The notes beneath the pieces are model-generated. The model saw only the letters and a program-made list of their open reading frames with translations, was not told the DNA's origin and searched no databases. 64,000 nucleotides of DNA from Mesorhizobium sp. YC-39 (lineage in GTDB: Bacteria; Pseudomonadota; Alphaproteobacteria; Rhizobiales; Rhizobiaceae). Of the stretch, positions 25,510 to 33,912 are shown piece by piece; the stretch's first letter is position 1, and each line of letters starts with the position of its first letter. The stretch is from assembly GCF_025753795.1 (NCBI RefSeq), contig NZ_JAOWPS010000001.1, positions 310,001-374,000 on the forward strand, given 5' to 3'. A program made the position numbers and the translations under genes.

Positions 25510-25548
25510 ATTTCATTCGCTATAGTAACAATCGTTCGCTGTGTGAAC
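25510..25548. promoter_or_regulatory. Candidate operator between DAO and DapA-family genes
   Basis: ATTTCATTCGCTAT (25510-25523) is identical to the sequence at 11337-11350. GTTCGCTGTGTGAAC (25534-25548) is a 15-base near-palindrome agreeing at 12 of 15 positions with GTTCGCATTGCGAAC at 19363. The region lies 43-80 bases upstream of the DAO start and 140-180 bases upstream of the DapA-family start. Confidence 0.55.
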
Positions 25549-25686
25549 GCGCCTTTTGCTGTGGAGCCTGCTATTTAACGCACCGCCGGCGAGGTGCCGC
25601 CATGCGCGTCCAGCCTGTGTCCAATCAACCGATTTCGTACCAACCGTCAGCGTCCCAGCTCAACCTCCCAATTCGGAAGACCCTTC

Positions 25687-26628
25687 ATGGCCAAGCAGTT
25701 CCGCGGCAGTCACACCGTCACCGTCACGCCCTTTACGCCGGATGGCAAAGGCATCGACGAAGTGGCGCTGAAGCGTTTTCTCGACTGGCAGATCGCCTGT
25801 GGCGTGCCTGGAGTTATCATCCTTGGCACGACGGGGGAATTCCTGACCGTCAGCGACGACGAGCGTCAACGCTATGTGGAAACAACGGTCAAGCATGTTG
25901 CCGGCCGCATGCAGGTCATGGTCGGCACGATGAATGCCTATACGCCGAACGCCGTGCGCTACAGCAAGGAGGCCGAGGCGCTCGGCGCCGACGGGCTGAT
26001 GATCGCTCCGCCCTATTATTACACCCCCACGCATGACGAGATCTTCAACTACTACAAGGCCATCTCGGAAGCGGTGACCATCCCGATCATGCTCTACAAC
26101 AATCCGGTCACGACCAATGTCGACATGCCGGCCAAGCTCGTGGCCAAATTGACCAAGGCCTTCGAGAATGTGCGCTATATCAAGGAAGCGAGCATGAATG
26201 TCGGCCGCGTTTTCGACATTGTCGAACTGACCGAAGGCGTGATGAACGTCTTTGCCGGGGAGCGCATCGTCGAGAGCTACCGCCTCGGCGCCGTTGGCTA
26301 TGTGAACCCCTATGGCAATTACATTCCGCGCGCCTCGTCGCGCATCTGGGATTTCCTCGTCGCCGGACGTCTCGAGGACGCCCAGGCCATCCAGGCCCTG
26401 ATCAACAGGATGGACCACATCATCGCCGAAGGTCATCCGACCTATGGCCATCAATGCTATTCCAAGGCCCTTGCGGCGGCGGCCGGCTACCCCGTCGGCG
26501 ACGTGCGCGCGCCGCTGACGACATTCGCCGAGCTCGGCGCTGAAGGCGCATCGCGGCGCGAAAAGCTGGTGGCGATCATGGGCGAGCTCGACAAACTGAT
26601 GGACCGGCTGCAGGCCAAGGCCGCCTGA
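25687..26628 (+). CDS. Dihydrodipicolinate synthase family protein
   Basis: 313-residue class I aldolase. GTTGEFL is the family loop, Tyr in IMLYNNPV and Lys in RYIKEASM form the active site. ATG 25687 has GGAAGA 6 bases upstream; the open frame to 25594 has no fitting ribosome site. It differs strongly from the DapA-family protein at 4618, so the cluster encodes two distinct members. Relatives include 4-hydroxy-1-pyrroline-2-carboxylate deaminase, a step that would follow a DAO-type oxidation, but this is only one option. Confidence 0.85.
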   Translation: MAKQFRGSHTVTVTPFTPDGKGIDEVALKRFLDWQIACGVPGVIILGTTGEFLTVSDDERQRYVETTVKHVAGRMQVMVGTMNAYTPNAVRYSKEAEALGADGLMIAPPYYYTPTHDEIFNYYKAISEAVTIPIMLYNNPVTTNVDMPAKLVAKLTKAFENVRYIKEASMNVGRVFDIVELTEGVMNVFAGERIVESYRLGAVGYVNPYGNYIPRASSRIWDFLVAGRLEDAQAIQALINRMDHIIAEGHPTYGHQCYSKALAAAAGYPVGDVRAPLTTFAELGAEGASRREKLVAIMGELDKLMDRLQAKAA

Positions 26629-26850
26629 CGATATCCGTCGGGCTCGCCAAAGCGGTCCCCGGGCGATCTGGTCGTCGATGGCCTTGCAGCGATGCCGTCC
26701 TGGCTTTGATTGCCAAGGCGAGGGTTATTTGGCTTGCGCGTCTCGACCCAATCCGTCCGCATGGCGCACAAAAAGTCTTAAATCGAACCTTCTGCTGGCC
26801 AAGGGCGATAGGCGCATGTACGTTCGGATGTCGCACGTGGCGGAGGGTGT

Positions 26851-27624
26851 ATGGATTCGGGACTGCGCATCCGTGATGGAGATCTGATCGCCGGCTTCGT
26901 CAAGGGTCTGTCGGTGATCGAAACCTTCGACCAGCAGCGGCACAAGCTCAGCATCGCCGATGTCGCCCGCCTGACCGGGCTCGAACGAGCATCGGCGCGG
27001 CGTTGCCTTTTGACGCTTGTCCATGGCGGCTATGCCGAGTTCGACGGCAAGTTCTTCCGGCTGACGCCGCGCGTTCTCAAGCTCGGCTATGCCTATCTGT
27101 CTTCGACGCCCTTGCCCGGCATCATCCAGCCCTATCTCGAGCAGCTGTCCGAGGCGATCCACGAATCCTCCTCGGCTTCCATTCTAGATGCCAGCGAGAT
27201 CGTCTATGTGGCGCGTTCGGCGCAGCGGCGCGTCATGCTCATCGGCCTCAATGTCGGCAGCCGCCTGCCGGCCTATTGCGCCTCGATGGGGCGCGTCCTG
27301 CTGGCGGCGCTGCCGGAGGACCAGGCCCGCCGCCGGCTGGAGGCGACCAAACGCGAAAAGCTCACGCCCAAAACCCTCACCGGGATCGGCGAACTAATGA
27401 AGGAACTCGCCCGCGTCCGCAGCCAGGGCTATGCCCTGATGGACGAGGAGCTTGAGATCGGCCTGCGCTCGATCGCGGTGCCGATCTTCGACAGCCGCGG
27501 CAGCGTCGTTGCGGCGGCCAATGTCGGCGTACAGGCATCGCGCATGTCGTCCGAAACGTTGATCAGCGACGTGCTGCCCCGCTTGCTCGCTTTGCAGGGC
27601 GAATTGAGGAAGCTGCTGGGCTGA
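26851..27624 (+). CDS. IclR family transcriptional regulator, PcaR/PobR-like
   Basis: 257 residues. Helix-turn-helix LSIADVARLTGLERASARRCLLTL near residues 34-57 and effector domain with GLNVGSRLPAYCASMGRVLLAALP and MDEELEIGLRSIAVPI. It is a paralogue of the IclR gene at 13051, with the same motif order. ATG follows GCGGAGG. The 222 bases upstream hold no gene; they contain TACGTTCGGATGTCGCACGT (26819-26838), a weak match to the cluster's operator-like sequences. Confidence 0.9.
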   Translation: MDSGLRIRDGDLIAGFVKGLSVIETFDQQRHKLSIADVARLTGLERASARRCLLTLVHGGYAEFDGKFFRLTPRVLKLGYAYLSSTPLPGIIQPYLEQLSEAIHESSSASILDASEIVYVARSAQRRVMLIGLNVGSRLPAYCASMGRVLLAALPEDQARRRLEATKREKLTPKTLTGIGELMKELARVRSQGYALMDEELEIGLRSIAVPIFDSRGSVVAAANVGVQASRMSSETLISDVLPRLLALQGELRKLLG

Positions 27625-27668
27625 CAAGCGCCAGAACGGCTCGGTAGGCGGCACTGCCGGCGAGGCCG

Positions 27669-27940
27669 TCATGTCATTGGATCTGCGATCAGCCGGTACT
27701 GGTCGGGCCGGCGATATCGAGCGAAGTCGAAATTCACCTTGCGGCAGACGGCGATGAGGTCGAGGTCGGCGCGGTGCACGATCATCTCGTCGCCCAGCGA
27801 CATCGCCTGCGCGGCGATCTCGCCGGTCGGCGCGATGATGCAGGAGCCGCCGATCAAGGCCTGGCCGTCTTCGATACCGGCCTTGGCCGCTGCCGCCACC
27901 CAGACCGTGTTCTGATAGGCGCCAGCCTGCATCGGAGCAG
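27669..27940 (-). pseudogene. C-terminal remnant of an N-carbamoyl-D-amino acid hydrolase-like nitrilase-superfamily enzyme
   Basis: The readable frame (MQAGAYQNTVWVAAAAKAG, then GGSCIIAPTGEIAAQA and FDFARYRRPDQYRLIADP) matches the last third of carbon-nitrogen hydrolases of the N-carbamoylase type. The Glu-Lys-Cys catalytic triad is upstream in a normal protein and only the GGSC region survives here, so the fragment is dead. It joins directly to the 2-hydroxyacid dehydrogenase remnant on the same strand, suggesting one deletion removed the end of one gene and the beginning of the other. Confidence 0.75.
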
Positions 27941-28536
27941 GTGATGAAGTCGGCCCGACCCCATAACCTCAGCAATGCCCCCACGCCGTGCACCTCGTCG
28001 ACATCGGCGGTTGGCCTGGGCTCCGAGCGTCGTCATGCCCATCGCCTTCGCTCGCCGCTCTAGGGCCTGCCCGGTATGGCCAAGGCCAAGCAGCAGCAAG
28101 GTCATATTTTGGATCGGCTCGACCATGCCGGGCACCCAGGTCCGTGCGCGCTGATGCTTGGCGAAATTTCGAAGATTGAGCGAGAAGGACAGCATCGCCC
28201 CAGCGCGTATTCGGCCATCATGTCGGCGGCGACGCCGGCAGCATTCGTCACGGTGACCCTTTCGGGGGCCCAGGGGCCGAGATGGTCCGTCCCCGACCCG
28301 CCGACCGACACCCATTTCACCGCCGGGCTTTGCAGCAGCGCGGATCGCGGAAAGCGCTCCGTACCGTCGAAGCGTACGGAGTATACGATCTCGGCCTTTG
28401 TCTCCTCTATCGATGCTGCAAGCCCGGCGTAGCTCTCACAGGGATGAACCGCCAGCCCCGGATGTCTTTCGCGCAACAGCTTCATGGCAAGCGCCGGCGC
28501 GCTGGTGTGGAGGATTACGGTGGGGCCAACTGTCAT
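27941..28536 (-). pseudogene. Frameshifted, truncated D-isomer-specific 2-hydroxyacid dehydrogenase
   Basis: Frame 1 from the start at 28536 gives an N-terminal catalytic half (SPAVKWVSVGGSGTDHLGPW, VTNAAGVAADMMAEYALG). Near 28200 the similarity moves to a second frame (AMLSFSLNLRNFAKHQRART, then MTLLLLGLGHTGQALERRAK, the NAD-binding GxGxxG). Near 28005 it moves again (DVDEVHGVGALLRLWGRADF). The C-terminal half, with the catalytic Arg-Glu-His, is missing. At least two frameshifts plus truncation make it non-functional. Confidence 0.75.
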
Positions 28537-28738
28537 CGCCGTGTGCTCGGATTTCCCTGCAACTCATGTCCGGTTCGCCGACCGATCAGCGCGATTTCTT
28601 CGAAATCTGCAAGCGCGACCAAAAGACAGATTTTTAATCAGATGTCGTTCCGATCGGTGTCGACCCTGTTTCGAGCCACAGCTCCTGACGATCAGAAACC
28701 GCTTCAAACTGAGCGGCCGCCGCGATACGGTCGAACCC

Positions 28739-30382
28739 ATGTCCCAATCCACAGCCTTCACGGCCCGTCGCGATCAGATGTTCCCCACGCTGGCTGAGGC
28801 CGACATTGGGCGTATGCGCCGTTTCGGGCAAGCCAGTTCCTACGCCGCCGGCGAGCTCATCGTCAAAGCCGGCAACGTGGCGCCGGGCCTGGTCGTCGTC
28901 CTGTCGGGAAAGGTGGATATCACCCAGAGTGGGCTCGGACGGCGCGAGACAATCGTCACCCATGAGCCAGGCAGCTTCGTCGGCGAACTGGCGCAGCTTT
29001 CGGCCCGCCCCTCGCTGGTCAATGCGGAGGCGATCGAGCCGGTTGAGGCGTTCGTCATCCCCTCGCAGAGACTGCGCGACCTGATGGTGCAGGAGGCCAA
29101 TCTCGGCGAGCGAATCATGCGGGCGCTGATTCTGCGCCGTGTCGGCCTGCTCGAGAGTGGCGCCAGCGGACCGGTTATCATCGGCGCTCTCGACAGTGGC
29201 GACGTCTTGCGGCTGCAGGGTTTTCTGGCCCGCAGCGGCCAGCCCTACCGCGCGCTCGATGCCGAGACTGATCCCTGCGCCAGAACCCTGGTCGAGCGCT
29301 TCCAGGTCGATCCCCACCATTTGCCGATTGTGCTCTGTCCAAACGGCAAGCTGCTGCACAATCCCGGCGAGAACGAGCTGGCTCGCTGCATCGGCCTGCT
29401 GCGGCCGATCGATGCCAGCAAATTATATGACGTGGCCATTGTCGGCGCCGGCCCGGCGGGGCTGGCGGCGGCGGTCTATGCTGCGTCCGAAGGCCTGTCG
29501 ACGATCGTGCTCGATTGCCGTGCCTTCGGCGGACAGGCCGGCGCCTCCTCGCGCATCGAGAACTATCTCGGCTTCCCGACCGGCATTTCGGGCATGGCGC
29601 TGATGGCGCGTGCCTACAATCAGGCGCAGAAGTTCGGTGTCGAAATGGTCATACCCGACGAGGCCAGGCTGCTGAGCGGGTCGGCCGGCATGACCGGCTA
29701 TACGCTTGATGTCGGCGATGGCGAGACCGTGCGGGCGCGCACGGTGGTGATCGCCAGCGGCGCGCGCTATCGCCGCCTCGATATCGCCAACCTGGCGCCG
29801 TTCGAGGGGCAGTCCGTGCACTATTGGGCCTCGCCGATCGAGGCGCGGCTGTGCGCGGGGCAGGAGGTGGCGCTGGTCGGTGCCGGCAATTCGGCGGGCC
29901 AGGCGGCAGTCTATCTGGCCAGCCATGTCGGCAAGGTCTGGCTGCTGGCGCGCGGCGAAAGCCTCGATGCCAGCATGTCGCGTTATCTGGTCGAGCGCAT
30001 CAGGGCGCAGTCAAACATCGAGGTGCTGACCGGGACCGAGGTCGAGGCGCTGGACGGCCACGAGGGCAATCTTACCACAGTGCGCTGGCGCAACCGCGAA
30101 AGCGGCGTGGCAACGATACACCCGATCCGCCATCTCTTCCTGTTCATCGGCGCCGACCCCAACACCGACTGGCTCGCCAATTGCAACGTGGCGCTGGACG
30201 CCAGGGGCTTCGTCCGCACCGGGTCGGACTTCGGCCCATCGCATGCTTCGCAGGAGACCAGCCGCAGTGGCGTGTTCGCCATTGGCGATGTGCGTTCCGG
30301 CTCGGTCAAACGCGTCGCGGCCGCCGTCGGCGAGGGCGCCCAGGTGGTGGCGGCACTGCACGCATATCTGGCGCAAGGCTAG
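28739..30382 (+). CDS. Cyclic nucleotide-binding domain fused to thioredoxin reductase-like FAD oxidoreductase
   Basis: 547 residues. About 1-150 is a cNMP-binding beta-roll (ASSYAAGELIVKAGNVAPGL, GSFVGELAQLSARP); about 165-225 is a short linker domain; 230-547 is a two-dinucleotide-domain flavoprotein with VAIVGAGPAGLAAAVYAA, FGGQAGASSRIENYLGFPTG, VALVGAGNSAGQAAVYLA and SGVFAIGDVRSGSVKRVA. The redox CxxC of thioredoxin reductase is absent: the aligned segment reads SVHYWASPIEARL. It therefore cannot reduce thioredoxin in the usual way. ATG 28739 is taken; the frame extends upstream over the decayed gene. The UBP zinc finger gene follows, so they may work together. Confidence 0.85.
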   Translation: MSQSTAFTARRDQMFPTLAEADIGRMRRFGQASSYAAGELIVKAGNVAPGLVVVLSGKVDITQSGLGRRETIVTHEPGSFVGELAQLSARPSLVNAEAIEPVEAFVIPSQRLRDLMVQEANLGERIMRALILRRVGLLESGASGPVIIGALDSGDVLRLQGFLARSGQPYRALDAETDPCARTLVERFQVDPHHLPIVLCPNGKLLHNPGENELARCIGLLRPIDASKLYDVAIVGAGPAGLAAAVYAASEGLSTIVLDCRAFGGQAGASSRIENYLGFPTGISGMALMARAYNQAQKFGVEMVIPDEARLLSGSAGMTGYTLDVGDGETVRARTVVIASGARYRRLDIANLAPFEGQSVHYWASPIEARLCAGQEVALVGAGNSAGQAAVYLASHVGKVWLLARGESLDASMSRYLVERIRAQSNIEVLTGTEVEALDGHEGNLTTVRWRNRESGVATIHPIRHLFLFIGADPNTDWLANCNVALDARGFVRTGSDFGPSHASQETSRSGVFAIGDVRSGSVKRVAAAVGEGAQVVAALHAYLAQG

Positions 30383-30487
30383 TGCATGTCGCGCAAAAGT
30401 GTGCTGCGGTTTTGCGAGAACGACATGCATAAAAACAAGAATGCATGTCGCCCAAAGCGTGCAGCGGTTTTGGGGCAACGACAGGCA
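30383..30487. repeat. Two tandem copies of a rhizobial palindromic repeat
   Basis: Unit 1 is 30383-30429 with arms TGCATGTCG and CGACATGCA; unit 2 is 30442-30487 with arms TGCATGTCG and CGACAGGCA. Both have the central ...AAAG-GTGC-GCGGTTTT... core. Units are about 59 bases apart and each would form a hairpin. They separate the cNMP/flavoprotein gene from the zinc finger gene. They are probably members of a dispersed family found in Mesorhizobium. Confidence 0.75.
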
Positions 30488-30520
30488 TAAAACAAAGGCA
30501 CCCGAACCGGTCAGGAGGCT

Positions 30521-30832
30521 ATGATGGCGGATGAATGCAGACATGCAGGCGATGTCAGGGATGTGACGCCGAGCGCGCTCGGCTGCGAGGAATGCCTGAA
30601 GAGCGGTTCGCGCTGGGTGCATCTGCGGCTATGCCGCACCTGCGGCCATGTCGGCTGCTGCGACGACTCGCCCAACCGCCACGCCACCAAGCACTTCCAC
30701 GCCACCCGCCATCCGGTCATCGAAGGCTACGACCCGCCGGAAGGCTGGGGCTGGTGCTATATCGACGAAGTCTTCCTCGACCTCGGCGACCGAACCACCT
30801 CGCAGAACGGCCCGATCCCGCGTTTTTATTGA
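30521..30832 (+). CDS. UBP-type zinc finger domain protein
   Basis: 103 residues consisting almost entirely of a ubiquitin-hydrolase-type zinc finger. Visible zinc ligand candidates are C6 and H8, C22 and C25, C38 and C41, C46, H54, H58 and H64, in the order C-x-H, C-xx-C, C-xx-C-GHVGC, H-xxx-H. In eukaryotes this fold binds the C-terminal GG of ubiquitin; bacteria of this group lack ubiquitin, so the ligand is unknown. AGGAGG lies 2 bases before the first ATG and 5 before the second (30524), which may be the real start. Confidence 0.88.
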   Translation: MMADECRHAGDVRDVTPSALGCEECLKSGSRWVHLRLCRTCGHVGCCDDSPNRHATKHFHATRHPVIEGYDPPEGWGWCYIDEVFLDLGDRTTSQNGPIPRFY

Positions 30833-31036
30833 GGGGTGGGCGATAGCTCCGCCCATTTTGCCTGGCACCGCTCGCAAGCCGCTCCGTTCCGTATCAGCAC
30901 GAAACTGCGTGAGAACAAAGCGCGGGCGGGGTCCAGCCCGCTACGGAAGAACGACGAGTCCCTGCCCGCAGCGGCAATTGCAATGACAGTGCGGTTCGTT
31001 GTAACCATTCCGACCGCATTTTAGAGGAGACGCGGC

Positions 31037-31429
31037 ATGGACCGGTTCACCGGTGGTTGCCTGTGCGGCAACGTCCGAATAGTGGCGTCGGGACTCCCAT
31101 ACCGGGTCGGCATTTGTCACTGCCTCGACTGCCGCAAGCATCATGGAGCCCTTTTCTACGCTGCCGCGGTGTTCCCTCAGGATGCGGTGACGATCGATGG
31201 CGAAACACGCGACTATGCCGGGCGGTTTTTCTGCCCCCGCTGCGGCTCGTCCGTTTTCGCACGCAGCGCGGACGAAATCGAAGTGCACCTGGGATCCCTC
31301 GATGCCCCTGACCAACTGATGCCAACCTATGAAAGCTGGACCGTCCGTCGCGAGTCCTGGTTGCCGCCGTTTCCGCTCACGAGACGATACGACCGCGATC
31401 GTGACGCCACCGGCCGCTTTGACGAGTAG
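31037..31429 (+). CDS. GFA family (glutathione-dependent formaldehyde-activating enzyme-like) protein
   Basis: 130 residues with the Mss4-like zinc fold. Cysteine pattern GGCLCGNVR (N-terminal pair), GICHCLDCRKHHG (central CxCxxC) and FFCPRCGSSVF (C-terminal CxxC) is complete. Members bind glutathione adducts of small aldehydes or have unassigned roles. GAGGAG-like sequence (TTAGAGGAGACG) precedes the ATG. Convergent with the regulator at 31512. Confidence 0.88.
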   Translation: MDRFTGGCLCGNVRIVASGLPYRVGICHCLDCRKHHGALFYAAAVFPQDAVTIDGETRDYAGRFFCPRCGSSVFARSADEIEVHLGSLDAPDQLMPTYESWTVRRESWLPPFPLTRRYDRDRDATGRFDE

Positions 31430-31511
31430 GCCGCACGAGCGGCACCTTCATGTCCGCATCACCCCGGCAGCTTTCGGATCGAATGGCCGTTTGGGAGGTC
31501 ACGCCGGCGCA

Positions 31512-33029
31512 TCACTCCGGAAGGCCCGCCTTGCGGAAGCCATCGACGAAATGATCGAGCATCGCAGCGTCGCGGAATGGCTCCGTCGTGACCCAGAAGT
31601 GGGTTGTGAAATGCGGGTTGCTGACAAGGAACAGCTCAACCTCCGCGCGCGCCTCGTCCAGCCGACCCAGTTGCGCGAGGCTTGCCGCCAGGAAACGGCG
31701 TGAGCTCGTGCGATAAGTCTCGTCCCTGCGCAGGGTCTCGACAGCGGCTTCGTATTCGCGGGCCGCATATTGCGCCTGGCCGAGCGTCAGATAGTACCAG
31801 CTTGCCGGAAACGGGTTCAGCCGGAACGCCTTGCGAATCTGCTCAAGGCCCTCCTCGACCCGCCCGGCCAGCGTCGTGATGTCGGACAGTGTCGCCCAGG
31901 CGTCGGCCTCGTTCGGGTCGAGCTCGAACGCCTTGGCAAATTCCGCATCCGCCTCGGCGAAGCTGCGCTCATAGGCCAGCAGGTTGGCCAGCACCCAGTG
32001 GCAGCCAGCATCGTTGGGATCGATCGCTACAGCTTTGCGCGCCAGTTCCAAGGCAACGCTACGGTTAGGTTCAATAGGTTGGCCCCAATGCACCCATCCC
32101 ATCCAGTGGTTCATGGCAAGCCAGCGATAGGCCTCGGCGTATTCCGGATCGAGCGAAACCGCGCGCGTGAGCATCAGATGCGCTTCCCGCGCCGTCTGCG
32201 GCGAATCGTCGATCAGCTTGCGCGCCCGCACGCAGAGATCGTAAGCCTCTAGATTTTTGGGCCGATTGCGCGGCGGCGGTGCACGCAGCCGGCCGAGCAA
32301 CGCCTCCACGATCTTGGCCGTCACCTCGTCCTGAACGGCGAAGATGTCTTCCAGGCTCCGATCGAAGCGTTCCGCCCACAGATGTTCGCCGCTCACCGCG
32401 TCGACCAGCTGCGCGTTGATGCGCACGCGCGCCGCGGCGCGTCGTGCGCTGCCCTCCAGCAGGTAGCGCACGCCAAGATCCTCAGCGATCTCGCGCACGT
32501 CCATCGCCTTTCCTTTGTAGGCAAAGACCGAGTTGCGTGCGATGACGAACAGGCCGGCGTTCCTTGACAGGTCGGTGATCAGGTCTTCGGTCAGCCCATC
32601 CGCGAAGGATTCCTGCTCGGGATCGTTGCTGAAGTTGACGAAGGGCAGCACGGCAATCGATGGCTTGCCGGGCAGCGGCAAAGGTTTTCGCTTCGCGTCG
32701 CCGAGCTGTTCGGTGGTCCCCGTGAAGCGGTAGCCGACGCGCGGAACCGTTGATATCCATTCACCGCCGTCGGCGGCCGGACCGAGCAGCTTGCGCAGTT
32801 GCGAGATCTGGACGGTGAGGTTGCCTTCCTCGACGGCCGTGCCCGGCCACGCCGCGTCCATCAACTCGGCCTTCTCAAGGATTTCGCCGGGCCGTCCGAC
32901 GAGCGCCGCAAGCAGCTTCAGCCCGCGGTAGCCAACGGCAACGGGAATATCGTTCCGAAGGAGCGTTCCCGCATCGGAATCAAGCACGAACGGACCAAAG
33001 GCAAAGCGCTCTCCCTGCATAAGGCGCAT
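31512..33029 (-). CDS. Winged-helix (OmpR-type) DNA-binding protein with TPR domain
   Basis: 505 residues. About 1-105 is a Trans_reg_C winged helix (ELMDAAWPGTAVEEGNLTVQISQLRKLLG, STVPRVGYRF). About 120-240 is an adenylate-cyclase-associated segment (SIAVLPFVNFSNDPEQESFADGL, LGVRYLLEGS). From 260 on it has TPR repeats (LDPEYAEAYRWLAMNHWMG, IDPNDAGCHWVLANLL, LDPNEADAWATLSD). No cyclase catalytic domain and no membrane segment are visible. It is probably a one-component regulator; the divergent DUF1127 gene is the nearest target. Confidence 0.83.
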   Translation of the reverse strand: MRLMQGERFAFGPFVLDSDAGTLLRNDIPVAVGYRGLKLLAALVGRPGEILEKAELMDAAWPGTAVEEGNLTVQISQLRKLLGPAADGGEWISTVPRVGYRFTGTTEQLGDAKRKPLPLPGKPSIAVLPFVNFSNDPEQESFADGLTEDLITDLSRNAGLFVIARNSVFAYKGKAMDVREIAEDLGVRYLLEGSARRAAARVRINAQLVDAVSGEHLWAERFDRSLEDIFAVQDEVTAKIVEALLGRLRAPPPRNRPKNLEAYDLCVRARKLIDDSPQTAREAHLMLTRAVSLDPEYAEAYRWLAMNHWMGWVHWGQPIEPNRSVALELARKAVAIDPNDAGCHWVLANLLAYERSFAEADAEFAKAFELDPNEADAWATLSDITTLAGRVEEGLEQIRKAFRLNPFPASWYYLTLGQAQYAAREYEAAVETLRRDETYRTSSRRFLAASLAQLGRLDEARAEVELFLVSNPHFTTHFWVTTEPFRDAAMLDHFVDGFRKAGLPE

Positions 33030-33155
33030 CTATAGCCCGTTTGGAAGTTTTGAGAACTATTTGGGAGAGCTTAATTACGACGCTGTTCGTATCCTGCAGA
33101 ATTCAACCTCTTTCAGGTCGAGGGCCACCGGCCCTCAAACCATATGGAGGTTGCC

Positions 33156-33404
33156 ATGAACAACACCCTTGCGTCAGCCCCGCTTCAGGCAGCGCGGCCG
33201 GGAACGTGCGTGGGGCGGGCGTCGCGTCGGCGCTACAGCCTCGCGGCCCTGAGAAGCATTATCGTGACCTGGCGCGAGCAGACACGCTTTCGCTGGGAAC
33301 TTAAGCGAATGTCGAAGGACAACCCCCATTTGATCGACGACATCGGCCTGACGAGACGGCAGGTCGAGGAAGAGATCGCCAAGCTGCCCTTCTGGCAACG
33401 ATAA
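33156..33404 (+). CDS. DUF1127 domain-containing small protein
   Basis: 82 residues, arginine-rich. The C-terminal segment WREQTRFRWELKRMSKDNPHLIDDIGLTRRQVEEEIAKLPFWQR is the DUF1127 (YjiS-like) domain, which in several alphaproteobacteria binds RNA or affects phosphate and carbon metabolism. ATG 33156 is preferred because GGAGG is 5 bases upstream; an earlier ATG at 33144 contains that site. Divergent from the winged-helix/TPR regulator. Confidence 0.85.
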   Translation: MNNTLASAPLQAARPGTCVGRASRRRYSLAALRSIIVTWREQTRFRWELKRMSKDNPHLIDDIGLTRRQVEEEIAKLPFWQR

Positions 33405-33702
33405 TGCGCATGCTGCACAGACGGGATCGCGAGGTCGAAATCGAAACTGCCACGTACGCTCGTCGCCACGCCGAGCGTACAATCGGCGGCGTTCAGCGTT
33501 CATAGTTCTGCGGAGAGATGGGTGACAGCTTATTCCGGACTGCGCCTCTCGACGCGGCTCCCCTCTGTCTCTGACCGGTCTGTCTCCGGTCAAGCTTTCG
33601 CCGGGCAGGTTCAACTCACGGGCCTCACTGATCGTTACGAATTGACAGCGCCAAGCCGCGTGGCATGCGGCGCGGTGCACGACGTCCAGACGACGGTCCG
33701 CC
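33405..33702. other. Intergenic stretch, no recognisable gene
   Basis: About 300 bases between the DUF1127 gene and the start of duplicated copy 1. Short frames exist on both strands but none resembles a known family and none has a convincing ribosome site. The boundary with the duplication at 33703 is abrupt. Confidence 0.5.
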
Positions 33703-33912
33703 TCCCTGACATAACCCGGCCGATGCAAAGTAACGCTCGCCGCTGCGTCCATTGCTGCGGCTTTATTCGCCATGGCAAGGCCTTCAACAGTCATCCAGAC
33801 AAAAACTAGTGGTTGGAGAAAATACACAAGTCGGGTTGGGAGTTATTTTTCTACCCCACCAACGCGGTTTGTCGTTGGCACCACCCGCTGACTCCAGGGA
33901 AGGACCATACCC

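Noticed and set aside
11597..26628. Assignment of the cluster to 4-hydroxyproline catabolism
   Set aside because: Several enzyme types fit, but no proline racemase-like epimerase is visible and the DAO and DapA members are too generic to name.
30383..30487. Possible CRISPR array from repeated TGCATGTCG
   Set aside because: Only two units, each an inverted repeat with no unique spacer pattern; fits dispersed palindromic repeats.
33438..33827. Minus-strand frame partly shared by both duplicated copies (starting MYFLQPLVFVWMTVEGLAM)
   Set aside because: The two copies diverge right after the duplication edge and no common protein results; not treated as a gene.
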